Positions 12,109 to 21,054 of a stretch of 64,000 nucleotides of DNA are shown in pieces. Each line of letters starts with the position of its first letter. Positions within the stretch are counted from its first letter, which is position 1. A program made the translations under genes and the position numbers. Below the pieces are notes generated by a model that saw only the letters and a program-made list of their open reading frames with translations, ran no database searches and was not told where the DNA came from. Source of the DNA: Gracilariopsis chorda (Eukaryota > Rhodophyta > Florideophyceae > Gracilariales > Gracilariaceae); assembly GCA_003194525.1 (NCBI GenBank), contig NBIV01000009.1, forward strand, positions 526,250-590,249, read 5' to 3'.

Positions 12109-12186
12109 GATGCCTGCATACGGCAGACAATCGGATGGGATGCAGACGGCAGACAGTCCGATGGGATGCAGACGGCAGACTTATCG
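12109..12186. repeat. Tandem repeat, 26-bp unit, about 3 copies
   Basis: The unit starts ATGGGATGCAGACGGCAGAC and has a 26-base period. The first copy is diverged, the second is complete, and the third changes in its last bases. It lies about 300 bp upstream of the AUDH-like start codon. Confidence 0.85.
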
Positions 12187-12316
12187 ATTAATCAGCAAGC
12201 CCTCCACCCAGCTTTAAAGGGTAACTAATAAGGGATTAAACTGTGACGTGTTCTCGAGTTCAAAAAGATGTTAACATTTTGTCGAACATATACCTTTCTT
12301 ACGACGAGATTCACTG

Positions 12317-12324
12317 TATATAAA
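12317..12324 (+). promoter_or_regulatory. Candidate TATA box for the AUDH-like gene
   Basis: TATATAAA lies 140 bp upstream of the start codon at 12465 and about 25-30 bp before the 19-bp tandem array. This would put the array at the start of the transcript. Confidence 0.45.
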
Positions 12325-12346
12325 TGCTAGAAGTCTTCCTCGGATT

Positions 12347-12403
12347 GCAACAGGTGTTGAAGTCCGCAACAGGTGTTGAAGTCCGCAACAGGTGTTGAAG
12401 TCC
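12347..12403. repeat. Tandem repeat, 19-bp unit x3, in the putative 5' leader
   Basis: Three perfect copies of GCAACAGGTGTTGAAGTCC at 12347, 12366 and 12385, followed by a broken fourth (GCAAAAG). The array lies between the TATA-like element and the start codon of the AUDH-like gene. Confidence 0.95.
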
Positions 12404-12464
12404 GCAAAAGCGTTACAGGTCTACCGCACTTCCCCATCTTCACCGCAGAAAGCGTATCCAGAAG

Positions 12465-14696
12465 ATGCATATTTGGGGCGTTTCACCAACTTTCGGCAGG
12501 GTCGACAAGACCTTGACCCCTGAGTTCGAAGAGAACATCATTCAAGATCATCGCGAGGATGGATATTGGGTTGACAGTTTTGATGTGAATGGAAGCGGGT
12601 TACCAGACATCATCGGATATGGTCTAAACTCCGGTGAACTGACTTGGTTCGAGAACCCGAACGCATCTCACCTCGCACCTAAAGAATGGACAGCAAGGAA
12701 AATTGCACAAGTAGATGAACCGGTTGGTATGTATCATGCTCCGATAGCTGGTACTGCTTACGAAGATATTGTCATATGTTCTCAGTACGGAGGTACCATG
12801 GACACCATTGACACGGAAGGCGGTAAGCTACATTGGTACCAGAACCCTCTTGGAAATGGTGGTACCGTTGATGACGTCTGGGTGAAGCGGTATATCGGCA
12901 AAGCCGCCGGTATGCATCGAGTAGTAGTTGGGCGCTTCACACAGACTGAAGAGCTCGAGGTAATGGGGTGGCCCATCTGTGGCCAGCCCGGCAACACCCA
13001 CTCGGCTATCAAAGTGAAGCTTTGGCAGAAGCCTGAAGACATACTCAATGCTTCAATGTGGAATGAGACGCTGATTACAGAGACATACTTTCACGTTGTA
13101 CATGATTTGGCGATGCGAAAATACCGCGCTACGACAGGGGACCTTCGCGACTCTTTGATTGTTGCCTCCGAAGAAGGCCTAACTTGGGTATACTTCGATG
13201 AAGGATGGAACTTTAAGCACATTGCCGACGGCGTACCTTCCTCGACGGAGTGTGGATATTGGGGCTGTCAAAATGTCGATGTGGGGCAAATCGGAGAAGA
13301 TCCTTTCGCTTTCATCGCTACATCTGGGCCATTCCATGGCAATGTGGCCATGGTTTACATCAAGCAACGGGGTGGCCTAGGCTCAATCGAGGGAGCCGAG
13401 TGGAAGGAATATACTCTTGATGTATACGGGAACAATGGACTGCCGATACGCGACGGAAACGGAGACAAACATCACGTTCTGTGCGCAGACATGGATGGCG
13501 ACGGAGATGACGAAATACTCTTCTCACTCAGAGACCAAGGAGTGGTGTACTTCAAGATCGACGACGCAACATGTGGAGAATTTCTACAATATCACACTTC
13601 GACAGCATCAGCAGCAAGAGCCACCGTTGGGGATTTTAACGGTGATGGGTCTTTAGACTACGCTACCATGGGGTATGGGGTCAAGGATTATTACGAGGCG
13701 GAGGACGTACAGTTGAATGTGTACTACAACAGTTTCGTGACGCCTTCGAAGAAACGCCTATTCAACACCCAAGAGAATGTTGCTGGCACCATTCAGCTTT
13801 CATGTACCAAGGACTCGGAAGTTCAAGTGGATATCTTTCCGGACCGCAAAGCTTTATACCAATACTTGATAACGATTTACCATTTTAGGCACACCATCGC
13901 GTACGTACCAGCTCTTAGCTACCTGTCCAAGGACTACATCAAGCGTGGTACCATGATTAAGGTCATTTCCGGATATGTGCAAGTGACGCATCAGGCGAAC
14001 ACTACCCCGGAGACTATCGGTAACACCTGCACACCACAAGGGTCATTGAATTTGACAATCCTCAGTGATGATGAGAAGATTCTGGCTGTTCAGGAAACTG
14101 TGCTAATGATCTTTCAACCAGACTTCGATCCGACCACAGAGGACTTCCCCATCGTCAGGAACGCGGGGCAGGTGAACGAATCGATCGAGTTCCAGGAGGT
14201 TTCTGGCTTGAAGGAATTTGCATTCAAACCCTACAGTGATTCCATGAGCTTCTGTAACATGACAGGTTTCACCATTAGGAAGAGGCGTTTCAAATTGTGT
14301 CATATTCAGTTCTGGTTAGCAGACCGAGGAGTCGACTGTGGTATCCATGACCACTCCGACCTGAACGCTCAGAAAACATTCTGCGAAATTCATGCCTGCA
14401 TGATCAATGGCACTGGCAGTGGAGCGATGTATCGCAGTCGCGAGCCGTACGTAATTCCGATTGGACAGATTGACCGTGAGAAAATGAAGAAGATTGTTGT
14501 TCCTTCCGGGTACGAGCATGGACCCCTCTGGAACTGGGATGAGAACGGTCGTCCCCTCCGAAGAGAAGATGGGAGTGTGGTGTATCGTGCCCATGCATGG
14601 ATAGCGGGAGATGGTGATCCCTTGAATAAGCATCAGTCGATGGACTTCTGGACAGCCTTCGAACTGAACCCAATCATTGTTGATTCTAGTTTGTAA
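12465..14696 (+). CDS. Aldos-2-ulose dehydratase-like protein (beta-propeller plus cupin)
   Basis: 743 residues. The first ~420 form repeated FG-GAP/VCBS-type propeller blades with acidic metal-binding loops, such as DVNGSGLPD (about 40), DMDGDGDDE (about 342) and DFNGDGSLD (about 390). The last ~320 look like a double cupin. The histidine cluster GIHDH (H628, H630), the stretch FCEIHACMINGTG (E641, H643) and EHGPLW (H685) strongly resemble fungal aldos-2-ulose dehydratase (AUDH, pyranosone dehydratase). AUDH converts 1,5-anhydrofructose to microthecin and glucosone to cortalcerone. The fungal enzyme is about 900 residues with a C-terminal lectin-like domain, which is absent here. There is no obvious signal peptide. 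Red algae make 1,5-anhydrofructose with alpha-1,4-glucan lyase, so a function in that pathway is plausible. Substrate and product are inferred. Confidence 0.8.
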   Translation: MHIWGVSPTFGRVDKTLTPEFEENIIQDHREDGYWVDSFDVNGSGLPDIIGYGLNSGELTWFENPNASHLAPKEWTARKIAQVDEPVGMYHAPIAGTAYEDIVICSQYGGTMDTIDTEGGKLHWYQNPLGNGGTVDDVWVKRYIGKAAGMHRVVVGRFTQTEELEVMGWPICGQPGNTHSAIKVKLWQKPEDILNASMWNETLITETYFHVVHDLAMRKYRATTGDLRDSLIVASEEGLTWVYFDEGWNFKHIADGVPSSTECGYWGCQNVDVGQIGEDPFAFIATSGPFHGNVAMVYIKQRGGLGSIEGAEWKEYTLDVYGNNGLPIRDGNGDKHHVLCADMDGDGDDEILFSLRDQGVVYFKIDDATCGEFLQYHTSTASAARATVGDFNGDGSLDYATMGYGVKDYYEAEDVQLNVYYNSFVTPSKKRLFNTQENVAGTIQLSCTKDSEVQVDIFPDRKALYQYLITIYHFRHTIAYVPALSYLSKDYIKRGTMIKVISGYVQVTHQANTTPETIGNTCTPQGSLNLTILSDDEKILAVQETVLMIFQPDFDPTTEDFPIVRNAGQVNESIEFQEVSGLKEFAFKPYSDSMSFCNMTGFTIRKRRFKLCHIQFWLADRGVDCGIHDHSDLNAQKTFCEIHACMINGTGSGAMYRSREPYVIPIGQIDREKMKKIVVPSGYEHGPLWNWDENGRPLRREDGSVVYRAHAWIAGDGDPLNKHQSMDFWTAFELNPIIVDSSL

Positions 14697-15632
14697 GAAT
14701 TGAGAAATGGTATATGGAGGTGTATACCATGTGCTCATTTGGTGCAGGTACACTTTTACATGACGTCCTCATGGCTGCTTTAGACGAAGCCTGTCGTGCA
14801 TGGCTTTTTTAGCCTTCAACTTAAGCACCGAAGGTGTAAAAGCCACATGCAAAACGTGATAATATCTTTCGTTTGTACTTGGAACTAGGCCCATCATGCT
14901 CACCGTGATTAGTAGTAACCCAGCTGTAAAAGCATCATATTACCTTTGTCCTACAACTGAGTCCGTCTTCGTGACGACGACGAAATGCGGAGAGGGTGAG
15001 GTATGTGAAGCAGAATTGCAGCCATGTTGAGCGTGCTGGCACATGAACAGGTTTTAGAAGTTGCAGCAAGTTGACGTCAAAACGTTTAGAGTTTTAGCTA
15101 TGGACCCGCGGAGCAAGTAATGTTACATGAAAGGGAGAAGAACAAAAAATATTATTTCTAAGAACCTACAACGAGCGCGACCCATGCAGCCGTGGCGCCT
15201 CAACGCCCATGAAACACCAAGCGCAATTCATGGGACGAACCGTTACCGCCACCCCAGCGTCGATGCACCATCAGAACAAAATATTCGTTTCCGTCTCGGG
15301 TGCATTCACCGAGCGAGCACAAAAATCGCAATAAACCATAACAAAACAAACTCATAGTTAGTGTGTGAACCATATGAACAGTTAGGGAACATGATCAAGG
15401 GAGTGACATATTCGATTGCAACGAAAACTACCACCGAGAGATAAACAATGCCATACAGCACTTATATCTCATGAAGAATTCCATTCGACTTCTTGAAGAG
15501 CAAAACAGTTTCCATCAAAACATACGTTGCATGTTGAAACAGAAAAACCTGTGTCACAAAGAAGCGGGGAATCGGCTTTGCGACGATTCACAGCAAACCG
15601 AAAAAGAAGTGGACAAGGGTACATGATGTTCC
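14697..15632. other. Convergent spacer
   Basis: It lies between the 3' ends of the AUDH-like gene (plus) and the transporter gene (minus). No gene is recognised. The AT-rich part near 15360-15550 probably contains the polyadenylation regions. A TGACGTCA palindrome lies at about 15073. Confidence 0.5.
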
Positions 15633-16826
15633 TCAGCTTTCTTTCTTACCAGTGCTGGAGATGACTGCACCGGAAACAATCATAGCAGCTCCCGCCATTC
15701 CGAGAGAGGTAAGTCGTTCACCCAGCATGAGCGTGGCAACAACGCTGGCCCACAATGGTTGTGCGGCAAACAAAACGGCCGCTTCAGATGCTGGAACCGC
15801 CTGTTGGCCCTTAGTTTGCAGCCAGGAAGCGGCCGCACTGACAAGCACGCCAGCCCACAAAACAATCATCAAGTTGAGAAAGACAGCCGTGGGTGTCCAC
15901 AAAACCGGCGCAGCAGCGGCGACGGAAGTAGCCGCAGCTGCACTAACAGTGCTTCCACTTTGAAAGGCTGTCTGTGCCCCCAGCCAAATGAATGAAAGCG
16001 CCGCCTGAGAGCAGACTTTGATGGCAACTAGAGCGCTGCTCTTCTTTGTATTACGTGCGTGGTACGACGTGCGAAGCATGTATACTGTAAGAATAACTGC
16101 TGATAACACCTCAAGAAGATCTCCAAGTGGTCTGAGAGTGGCGGCTGCTGCAGCGGCTGGAGCAGCTGTGAGGGTGAGAAGGCCAACGCCAGCCAGGGCA
16201 CACGCCGCACCCATGGTTACTTGCGGAGTTAGTTTTTCAATGCGTAAAGCGGCTGCTGCCAATGGCACAAGCACAGTTGACATTTGCTGCAAGAAGGCGG
16301 CGCGAGAGGCGTCGGTGTACCTCAATCCCAGCAACTGAAGTAAATTAGCAACGAACATTAGAAGACCGAGCTCCGCGCCGGCTCGAAAAAGCCGTAACAA
16401 GGGTCGGGGTGAAGAGCGCATGGAAGGGATATCTCGGATGAGGACGGGTACGAAGAAAAGAGAGGAAACGAGAAGTCGGGCAGCGTTGAAATGGGACGGT
16501 GATAGGGCTACGGGGAGAACGTAGAGCAGTTTTGCGCATGCTAGAAATGTAGCGGTGAGAAATGGAACGAGACAAAGAAGCAGGCGCGCTGGGATTGTTG
16601 CTTTGATTGGACCGAATGCTAGGGGGATGGACGAGGGTTGACGGGGGAGGATGGGTCTCTGAGCACGTGATGGGGTAGCAGCGGAGAGCTCTGGTGCGGC
16701 GACTCGACGGATAATTGGGCGACGTGGAAGGAGCGAGGGTCTGTTCGGCTGAAGCGATGGAAGGGTGTGGCGACGAAGCGAATGGTGGAGCAGAGTAGCT
16801 CCGACGAAGGCGGCTGAGTTCGTCAT
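15633..16826 (-). CDS. EamA/DMT-family membrane transporter, probably plastid-targeted
   Basis: The frame is open from 17033, but I choose the methionine at 16826 (MTNSAAFVGATLL). This gives 397 residues and removes a low-complexity N-terminus. The first ~80 residues after this start are rich in serine, proline, leucine and arginine and almost lack acidic residues, like a plastid transit peptide. Then follow about ten hydrophobic segments in two halves, typical of EamA-like proteins. Recognisable pieces are FNAARLLVSSLFFVPV, the LQLLGLRYTDASRAAFLQQM stretch ending half one, and the related EAAVLFAAQPLWASVVATLM with MIVSGAVI at the end. Relatives export metabolites or amino acids across membranes. 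The substrate cannot be told. The gene is single-exon and converges on the AUDH-like gene. Confidence 0.8.
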   Translation of the reverse strand: MTNSAAFVGATLLHHSLRRHTLPSLQPNRPSLLPRRPIIRRVAAPELSAATPSRAQRPILPRQPSSIPLAFGPIKATIPARLLLCLVPFLTATFLACAKLLYVLPVALSPSHFNAARLLVSSLFFVPVLIRDIPSMRSSPRPLLRLFRAGAELGLLMFVANLLQLLGLRYTDASRAAFLQQMSTVLVPLAAAALRIEKLTPQVTMGAACALAGVGLLTLTAAPAAAAAATLRPLGDLLEVLSAVILTVYMLRTSYHARNTKKSSALVAIKVCSQAALSFIWLGAQTAFQSGSTVSAAAATSVAAAAPVLWTPTAVFLNLMIVLWAGVLVSAAASWLQTKGQQAVPASEAAVLFAAQPLWASVVATLMLGERLTSLGMAGAAMIVSGAVISSTGKKES

Positions 16827-17992
16827 GGCGGCGGAAGGGCGGTACGGAGAAGAAGTGAAAGTCGGTCGGAGGGAAACGCGGAAAGGTGAACGGGAGCGCT
16901 TAAAGAAAGAGTATATGCAAGTGGGCGCGGGGATGGAGATGAACAGTGGTGGTGAGGAAGGTTTACGGATTATGTGACGTCGACAGAGAGGCGGGGCGGT
17001 GGAGAAGGCGGAAAGGGGCGGCGTATGGTGCAATGGCAGGGCACAGCATTCAGCCGTTCAGATTCGGAAGCAGCTCTCCGCGGCCGTCGATTGCGGCCAG
17101 ACGCGCCGCCGCTCAACTCGAGTGTGGCGCGTGACAAGATCTCACGCTGAAGCGAATACGGCCAATGCGCGATGTCCAAGTGTCGCGCGCGACGTGCTAC
17201 GCCCCACGTTTGATTCACATGGCGCATCTGGCGCAAATAAGAGCCTTGTATCATATTGCCATTTCGGACACGTTGCTGCATTGCGCGTGCGTGCTTCCCC
17301 ATCCGGCTTACCCTTGGTACCTTTGTACCCCTTCCACACCGCGCTGTCTTCGTCACGGCCTCAGCGGCTGTCTATCCCGTATGAGTACCCTTTATCTGGT
17401 GTAGCCTTTTACCCTTGGTAGGACCATTCCAAGATGCAACTCGTTCTCAGCTGTCTACATCTACGACTGCGTCTTAGTTTCATCCGCGTGAACCCACGCG
17501 ACGGCCGTAGAGCACGACGCCAACCCGCGATCAAGTGCGATACACTACAGCGCGTGATTTGTTGTTTCATCATCATCCACGTCAATTCACTGGTTCTAAG
17601 AACCTTGTCACACTCATACCCTTGACGTCTGTTCGCCAACCTCCGAAATTCAGTGCGTGTCCGACTCACAAATTCACATCGTCACTCTCATACTCTGCCG
17701 CTCCAGCTCCGCGCCGAAAGAAATCGAGATTCGAATCGGCACATTCCCTTCTGAACAACCAACAAGATCTCGCGCTAATCCCCGAGAAGCACCGAGAAGT
17801 GATAAGCTTTACGCTTTCAACATACTCTTACGCTTCAGAATCTCGCTTTCATCGTTCCACCCGTCAGCAGTGCTGACTCAGCACCATACATGCCCGATCA
17901 AGTGCCATATGATTAACTCTACAGCTTACCAGACCAGTCTCACCTCTTCCACCATTGCGCAGCAGTCCGTAGTATCACCATCACGCTGACAG
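16827..17992. other. Spacer between transporter and YceD-like gene
   Basis: Several overlapping short frames on both strands have no motif and are likely chance. The first part is the transporter promoter and leader. No RNA gene is recognised. Confidence 0.45.
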
Positions 17993-18718
17993 TCACAAGC
18001 CACGTTCCTCCAACTTCCTCTTCATTTCCATCAATCTATCACCAGCACTACGATCCCCAATAGTTTCTTCCGCATCAATCCGTTGATCTCCCGATTTAAA
18101 AACACTCCATTGTTCCCCATTCTGTACAGAAACTCCACCGCACTGTTCATTACAAATTGCTCTAGATTTCAGTCCGAGATATAGAGCATCTCTCACATGT
18201 CTAGACATTTCAATTTCATCCGACTCCACAGTTTGCACATCCTCAAACAAACTTTCATCCACCTCTTCCTCCCCCTCATTTAAAAGCACGTCAAACGTTC
18301 CATCCGCAAGCTCTTCAAATGAGTTTCCACATCGATCACACATGCGCTTCAACCATCCTTTTGCGCGCCCGCGCAGCAGCAACCCACCTTTTGCTCGTGT
18401 TGCAACCAGCCATACGCCTACTTGTTCGTCGTCGGCGCGATCTTCCTTGGGCATGTCAATTGTTGCCAATGTGGTCGTTAGTTTTGTTCTTGATGTGCGT
18501 CCCTTTCTAGTTCGCGTTTTCATAGTGGAATAGGATAGTGTAACGCCTTTGCCCGCAGTTTTCGGGGCTGATGCCTGTGAATCGAGTGAAGCAAAATGCG
18601 CTCTTCTGTGTGGAGCCGGACCAAGTTGCTTTAAGTGAGATGGTCTTCCGGCGGATGTTACGCTCGGTCGCAGGGGTATTGGATGGGTCAGCGGCAGAAA
18701 TGTGGTGAAAGCAGCCAT
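17993..18718 (-). CDS. YceD/DUF177-like rRNA-accumulation protein, probably plastid-targeted
   Basis: The frame runs from 18754. I prefer the second methionine (18718, MAAFTTFLPL), a typical transit-peptide start, giving 241 residues. The first ~60 residues are rich in serine, threonine, proline and basic residues. The mature part has the DUF177 layout: a first cysteine pair (CDRC, 139-142 of the longer form), an acidic middle (EVDESLFEDVQTVESDEIEM) predicting a conserved aspartate/glutamate helix, then a second pair (CNEQC, 201-205). Bacterial YceD and plant chloroplast DUF177 proteins are needed for 23S rRNA accumulation, so a role in plastid ribosome assembly is inferred. The second cysteine motif is looser than the bacterial GLCxxCG form. 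Confidence 0.65.
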   Translation of the reverse strand: MAAFTTFLPLTHPIPLRPSVTSAGRPSHLKQLGPAPHRRAHFASLDSQASAPKTAGKGVTLSYSTMKTRTRKGRTSRTKLTTTLATIDMPKEDRADDEQVGVWLVATRAKGGLLLRGRAKGWLKRMCDRCGNSFEELADGTFDVLLNEGEEEVDESLFEDVQTVESDEIEMSRHVRDALYLGLKSRAICNEQCGGVSVQNGEQWSVFKSGDQRIDAEETIGDRSAGDRLMEMKRKLEERGL

Positions 18719-19069
18719 ACCACTCTTGCAGTTGCTACTTGGGCGGTGATTCATCTCTGAACATCAAATCCTTTCAGTGCTGACCAGGGTTGAGCGAAAG
18801 ACAAAAGCACAAATCGGGTTGCAGTTAGCTGTGAACAACTTTGGAGATGCGCATCAGTTCATGTTTCGATTCCAACGCAATAACCCTCTAGCTAGATCAT
18901 AGCACGGCATTGCCATGCGACGCGGAATGAAGCGCTAAGATCTGGGCGCATCATTTCTCGTTTCTGTTTTTTTCGGGAATATTGAACAGGGTCGGTTTGA
19001 TCACGTGTACAAGTGTACACAGTTCAGAATCCCTGCAACGCCGCTCGATTCGCCGCATCCGTTCATCCT
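18719..19069. other. Upstream region of the YceD-like gene
   Basis: No gene seen. It presumably contains the minus-strand promoter of the YceD-like gene. Confidence 0.4.
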
Positions 19070-19072
19070 TTA

Positions 19073-19284
19073 GGCCTTTCTGCATATGGACATGGACAAA
19101 AATCTATCTTGTCCATTGTCCACGATTTTCGGGTCGCTGAAAGAGCAACCCCACGGAAGAGACACTTCGGAATCTTTCTACCAGATTTGTTTTTAAATTT
19201 TGGGCTTAGTAAACATGAATTATTTTTCATTCTTTTCCCGGTGCAGTGTCAAAAACCCATGTCCATGTCCATATGTAGAAGGCC
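19073..19284. mobile_element. PIF/Harbinger (Tourist)-type MITE, 212 bp, TTA-flanked
   Basis: Inverted ends: GGCCTTTCTGCATATGGACA begins at 19073, and GGCCTTCTACATATGGACAT reads inward from 19284 on the other strand. About 22 of 24 bases match. The trinucleotide TTA stands directly outside both ends (19070-19072 and 19285-19287), the target duplication expected of PIF/Harbinger elements, whose ends often begin GG(G)C. The 164-bp centre has no coding capacity. A Harbinger transposase relic elsewhere in the window (49871) shows that the superfamily is present. Confidence 0.8.
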
Positions 19285-19653
19285 TTATGGACAGACATGC
19301 AACGGATTTGTATCGGAATACTGGTAACCCTTAACCTGTATCTCCTATTGTTCGGTAGCGCGACTCAACAAAGGCACGGTATTGTTCGCTTCGCGGATGA
19401 AGAAAATGTGAGATATGTCTTGTATACAAATACCAAAGCAGAATAATTCGTGAAAACTTCGCGGAGGCCAGAAACTCAACTGTCATACAAGATACCAAAG
19501 ATAACGAAGGATTCAGACGAACGTCATCTGCACCCTTCGTCACTATTAATATGCTTGAGATGATGATGATCTTGGTTGTTGAACTGTCGCCAACTGGTTC
19601 CAGAGATTCGCAAGAAGATGCAGGCTTCGTCAACTCATAACATCAGTCATGCG

Positions 19654-19916
19654 ATTCCAAATCGCATATTGCGCAGGCGCAAAATGAGTTCCACGTGTAC
19701 AAAACGTGACAGTTTGAGACAATTTGCGCAAAAGGGCTACTCACGGTTGAGCCCCCTTGCAGCAAGAAATTACGAAATTTTAATGCCGCTGCCAGGACGC
19801 TGCATCAATGCACTACACGGATGCGGCGCTACGAAGGATAATTGTCACACTTTGGATCAAATCAGTCACGCCACGCATGTACTATTTGCGCCTACGCAAA
19901 ATGCAATTTGGAATTT
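19654..19916. repeat. Inverted repeat, ~45-bp arms, MITE-like
   Basis: The left arm (19654-19697, ATTCCAAATCGCATATTGCG onward) and the reverse complement of the right arm (19872-19916, ATTCCAAATTGCATTTTGCG onward) agree at most positions, including the AGGCGCAAA block. The enclosed 175 bp has no gene. No clear target duplication is visible. It may be a foldback element or an old MITE. Confidence 0.6.
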
Positions 19917-20323
19917 CAGGAGTTACCCAATGCGTAAATTAACTCCCGAAATTCCAAGGCGCCGCATTGGCAGAATCGAAACAGATTGTCAGTTCTGACC
20001 AATCACATACCGGCACGTTCGTCAAGGCCCATGGCGTTACTGTTCATCTCAACATGGTGTACGAAGCACACTCTTGTTGCATGCACTTCGATCCAAGTCC
20101 AGAAGAGACAACCTGCGCGCTGCAGGATGTGTTCCTTTTGCTTGCTGTGGGACCCATTCTCCTTATCAGGCGCTGGACAGACATGATGGGGCAGCGTGTC
20201 ACAAATGCACGGTCGTCTTCCAGCCTGCCCACCCATAAGTTGGCAGGGTGAACCGCTATAAGAACATCTGCTGCTTGTGCAAACGACGACGACGACGACA
20301 ACAGCAACACAACAAACAGCCAG

Positions 20324-20341
20324 ATATAAGCGTTGACGTCA
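20324..20341 (+). promoter_or_regulatory. TATA-like element and TGACGTCA palindrome before the SDR gene
   Basis: ATATAA at 20324 is followed at 20334 by TGACGTCA, the full CRE/ATF-type bZIP palindrome, 42 bp before the start codon at 20383. The positions suggest promoter or leader elements. Binding is inferred only. Confidence 0.35.
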
Positions 20342-20382
20342 ATAGCATTTCCAAACATCACATCCTTGCTAACCAATACGCA

Positions 20383-21054
20383 ATGGCTGCTTCAATTCTT
20401 ATCATTGGTGCCAACGGACGCATGGGACAGCATCTCATCTACGCCGCAGCTCGTGAAACAAACAAACCTACGATTCATGCTTTCGTTCGCAACCCTGCGT
20501 CACTCCCACCTCCCGTCGCCTCCGTTTGCGATTCTGTTCAGAGAGGGAATGCTCTGGAAGCTGAAGATGTGCGAGCCGCTCTTGTCGAATCTTCAGCCAC
20601 CCACATAATTGTCGCTATCGGCGTTCCAAACAGTACTGCTCGAAGCACTCTTCGCGCGGACTCTGCAAAGGCAATCACTGAGGCTATCGAACGAAGTGAG
20701 CAGCCAGTCAAAGTGGTGGTCGTATCCAGTATGGGTGCCGGCGGTACGAAGATCAAGTTCGGGTTCGGTATTGGCTCTTTGACTCACTTCATTTTGCGAC
20801 ACGTTCTGGACGATCATGACCATCAGGAAGAGCGCTTTCTCAGCTTTTTCGAGAATGACAAGGATAAGTTACTTATTGTCAGACCTACTGAGTTGACGGA
20901 GGGAAGGGCTGGTGCGAAAGTTACGCTGTTTGACGGTGATAAAAGGACCCCGTCAATGAAGGTCGATAGAGGTGATGTTGCGACCTGGATTGCAGGACAG
21001 GTTTGCAGGGATGGTGAATGTTTTGGACGCGCTGTAAACATCACCAGGGCTTAG
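20383..21054 (+). CDS. NAD(P)-binding atypical SDR (NmrA/SDR_a5-like)
   Basis: The frame is open from 20248, but the internal methionine at 20383 (MAASILIIGANGRMG) puts a Rossmann strand directly at the start, giving 223 residues. The dinucleotide-binding glycine motif GANGRMG (GxxGxxG) is followed by an aspartate/arginine-rich second turn (FVRNP), a conserved VAIGVPNS turn and the VVSSMGAGG strand. This is the arrangement in atypical short-chain reductases of the NmrA/biliverdin-reductase-B-like group. The usual YxxxK catalytic pair of classical SDRs is not visible, as in that group. The C-terminus has an RPTELTEG segment typical of substrate-pocket loops. It probably acts as a small soluble oxidoreductase or redox sensor with unknown substrate. 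Confidence 0.8.
   Translation: MAASILIIGANGRMGQHLIYAAARETNKPTIHAFVRNPASLPPPVASVCDSVQRGNALEAEDVRAALVESSATHIIVAIGVPNSTARSTLRADSAKAITEAIERSEQPVKVVVVSSMGAGGTKIKFGFGIGSLTHFILRHVLDDHDHQEERFLSFFENDKDKLLIVRPTELTEGRAGAKVTLFDGDKRTPSMKVDRGDVATWIAGQVCRDGECFGRAVNITRA

Larger units (their letters stand above)
10504..12300. other. Spacer upstream of the AUDH-like gene
   Basis: No gene recognised. It contains two short tandem arrays (11349-11390 and about 12109-12186). The 79-codon frame at 11724 has no support. Confidence 0.45.
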
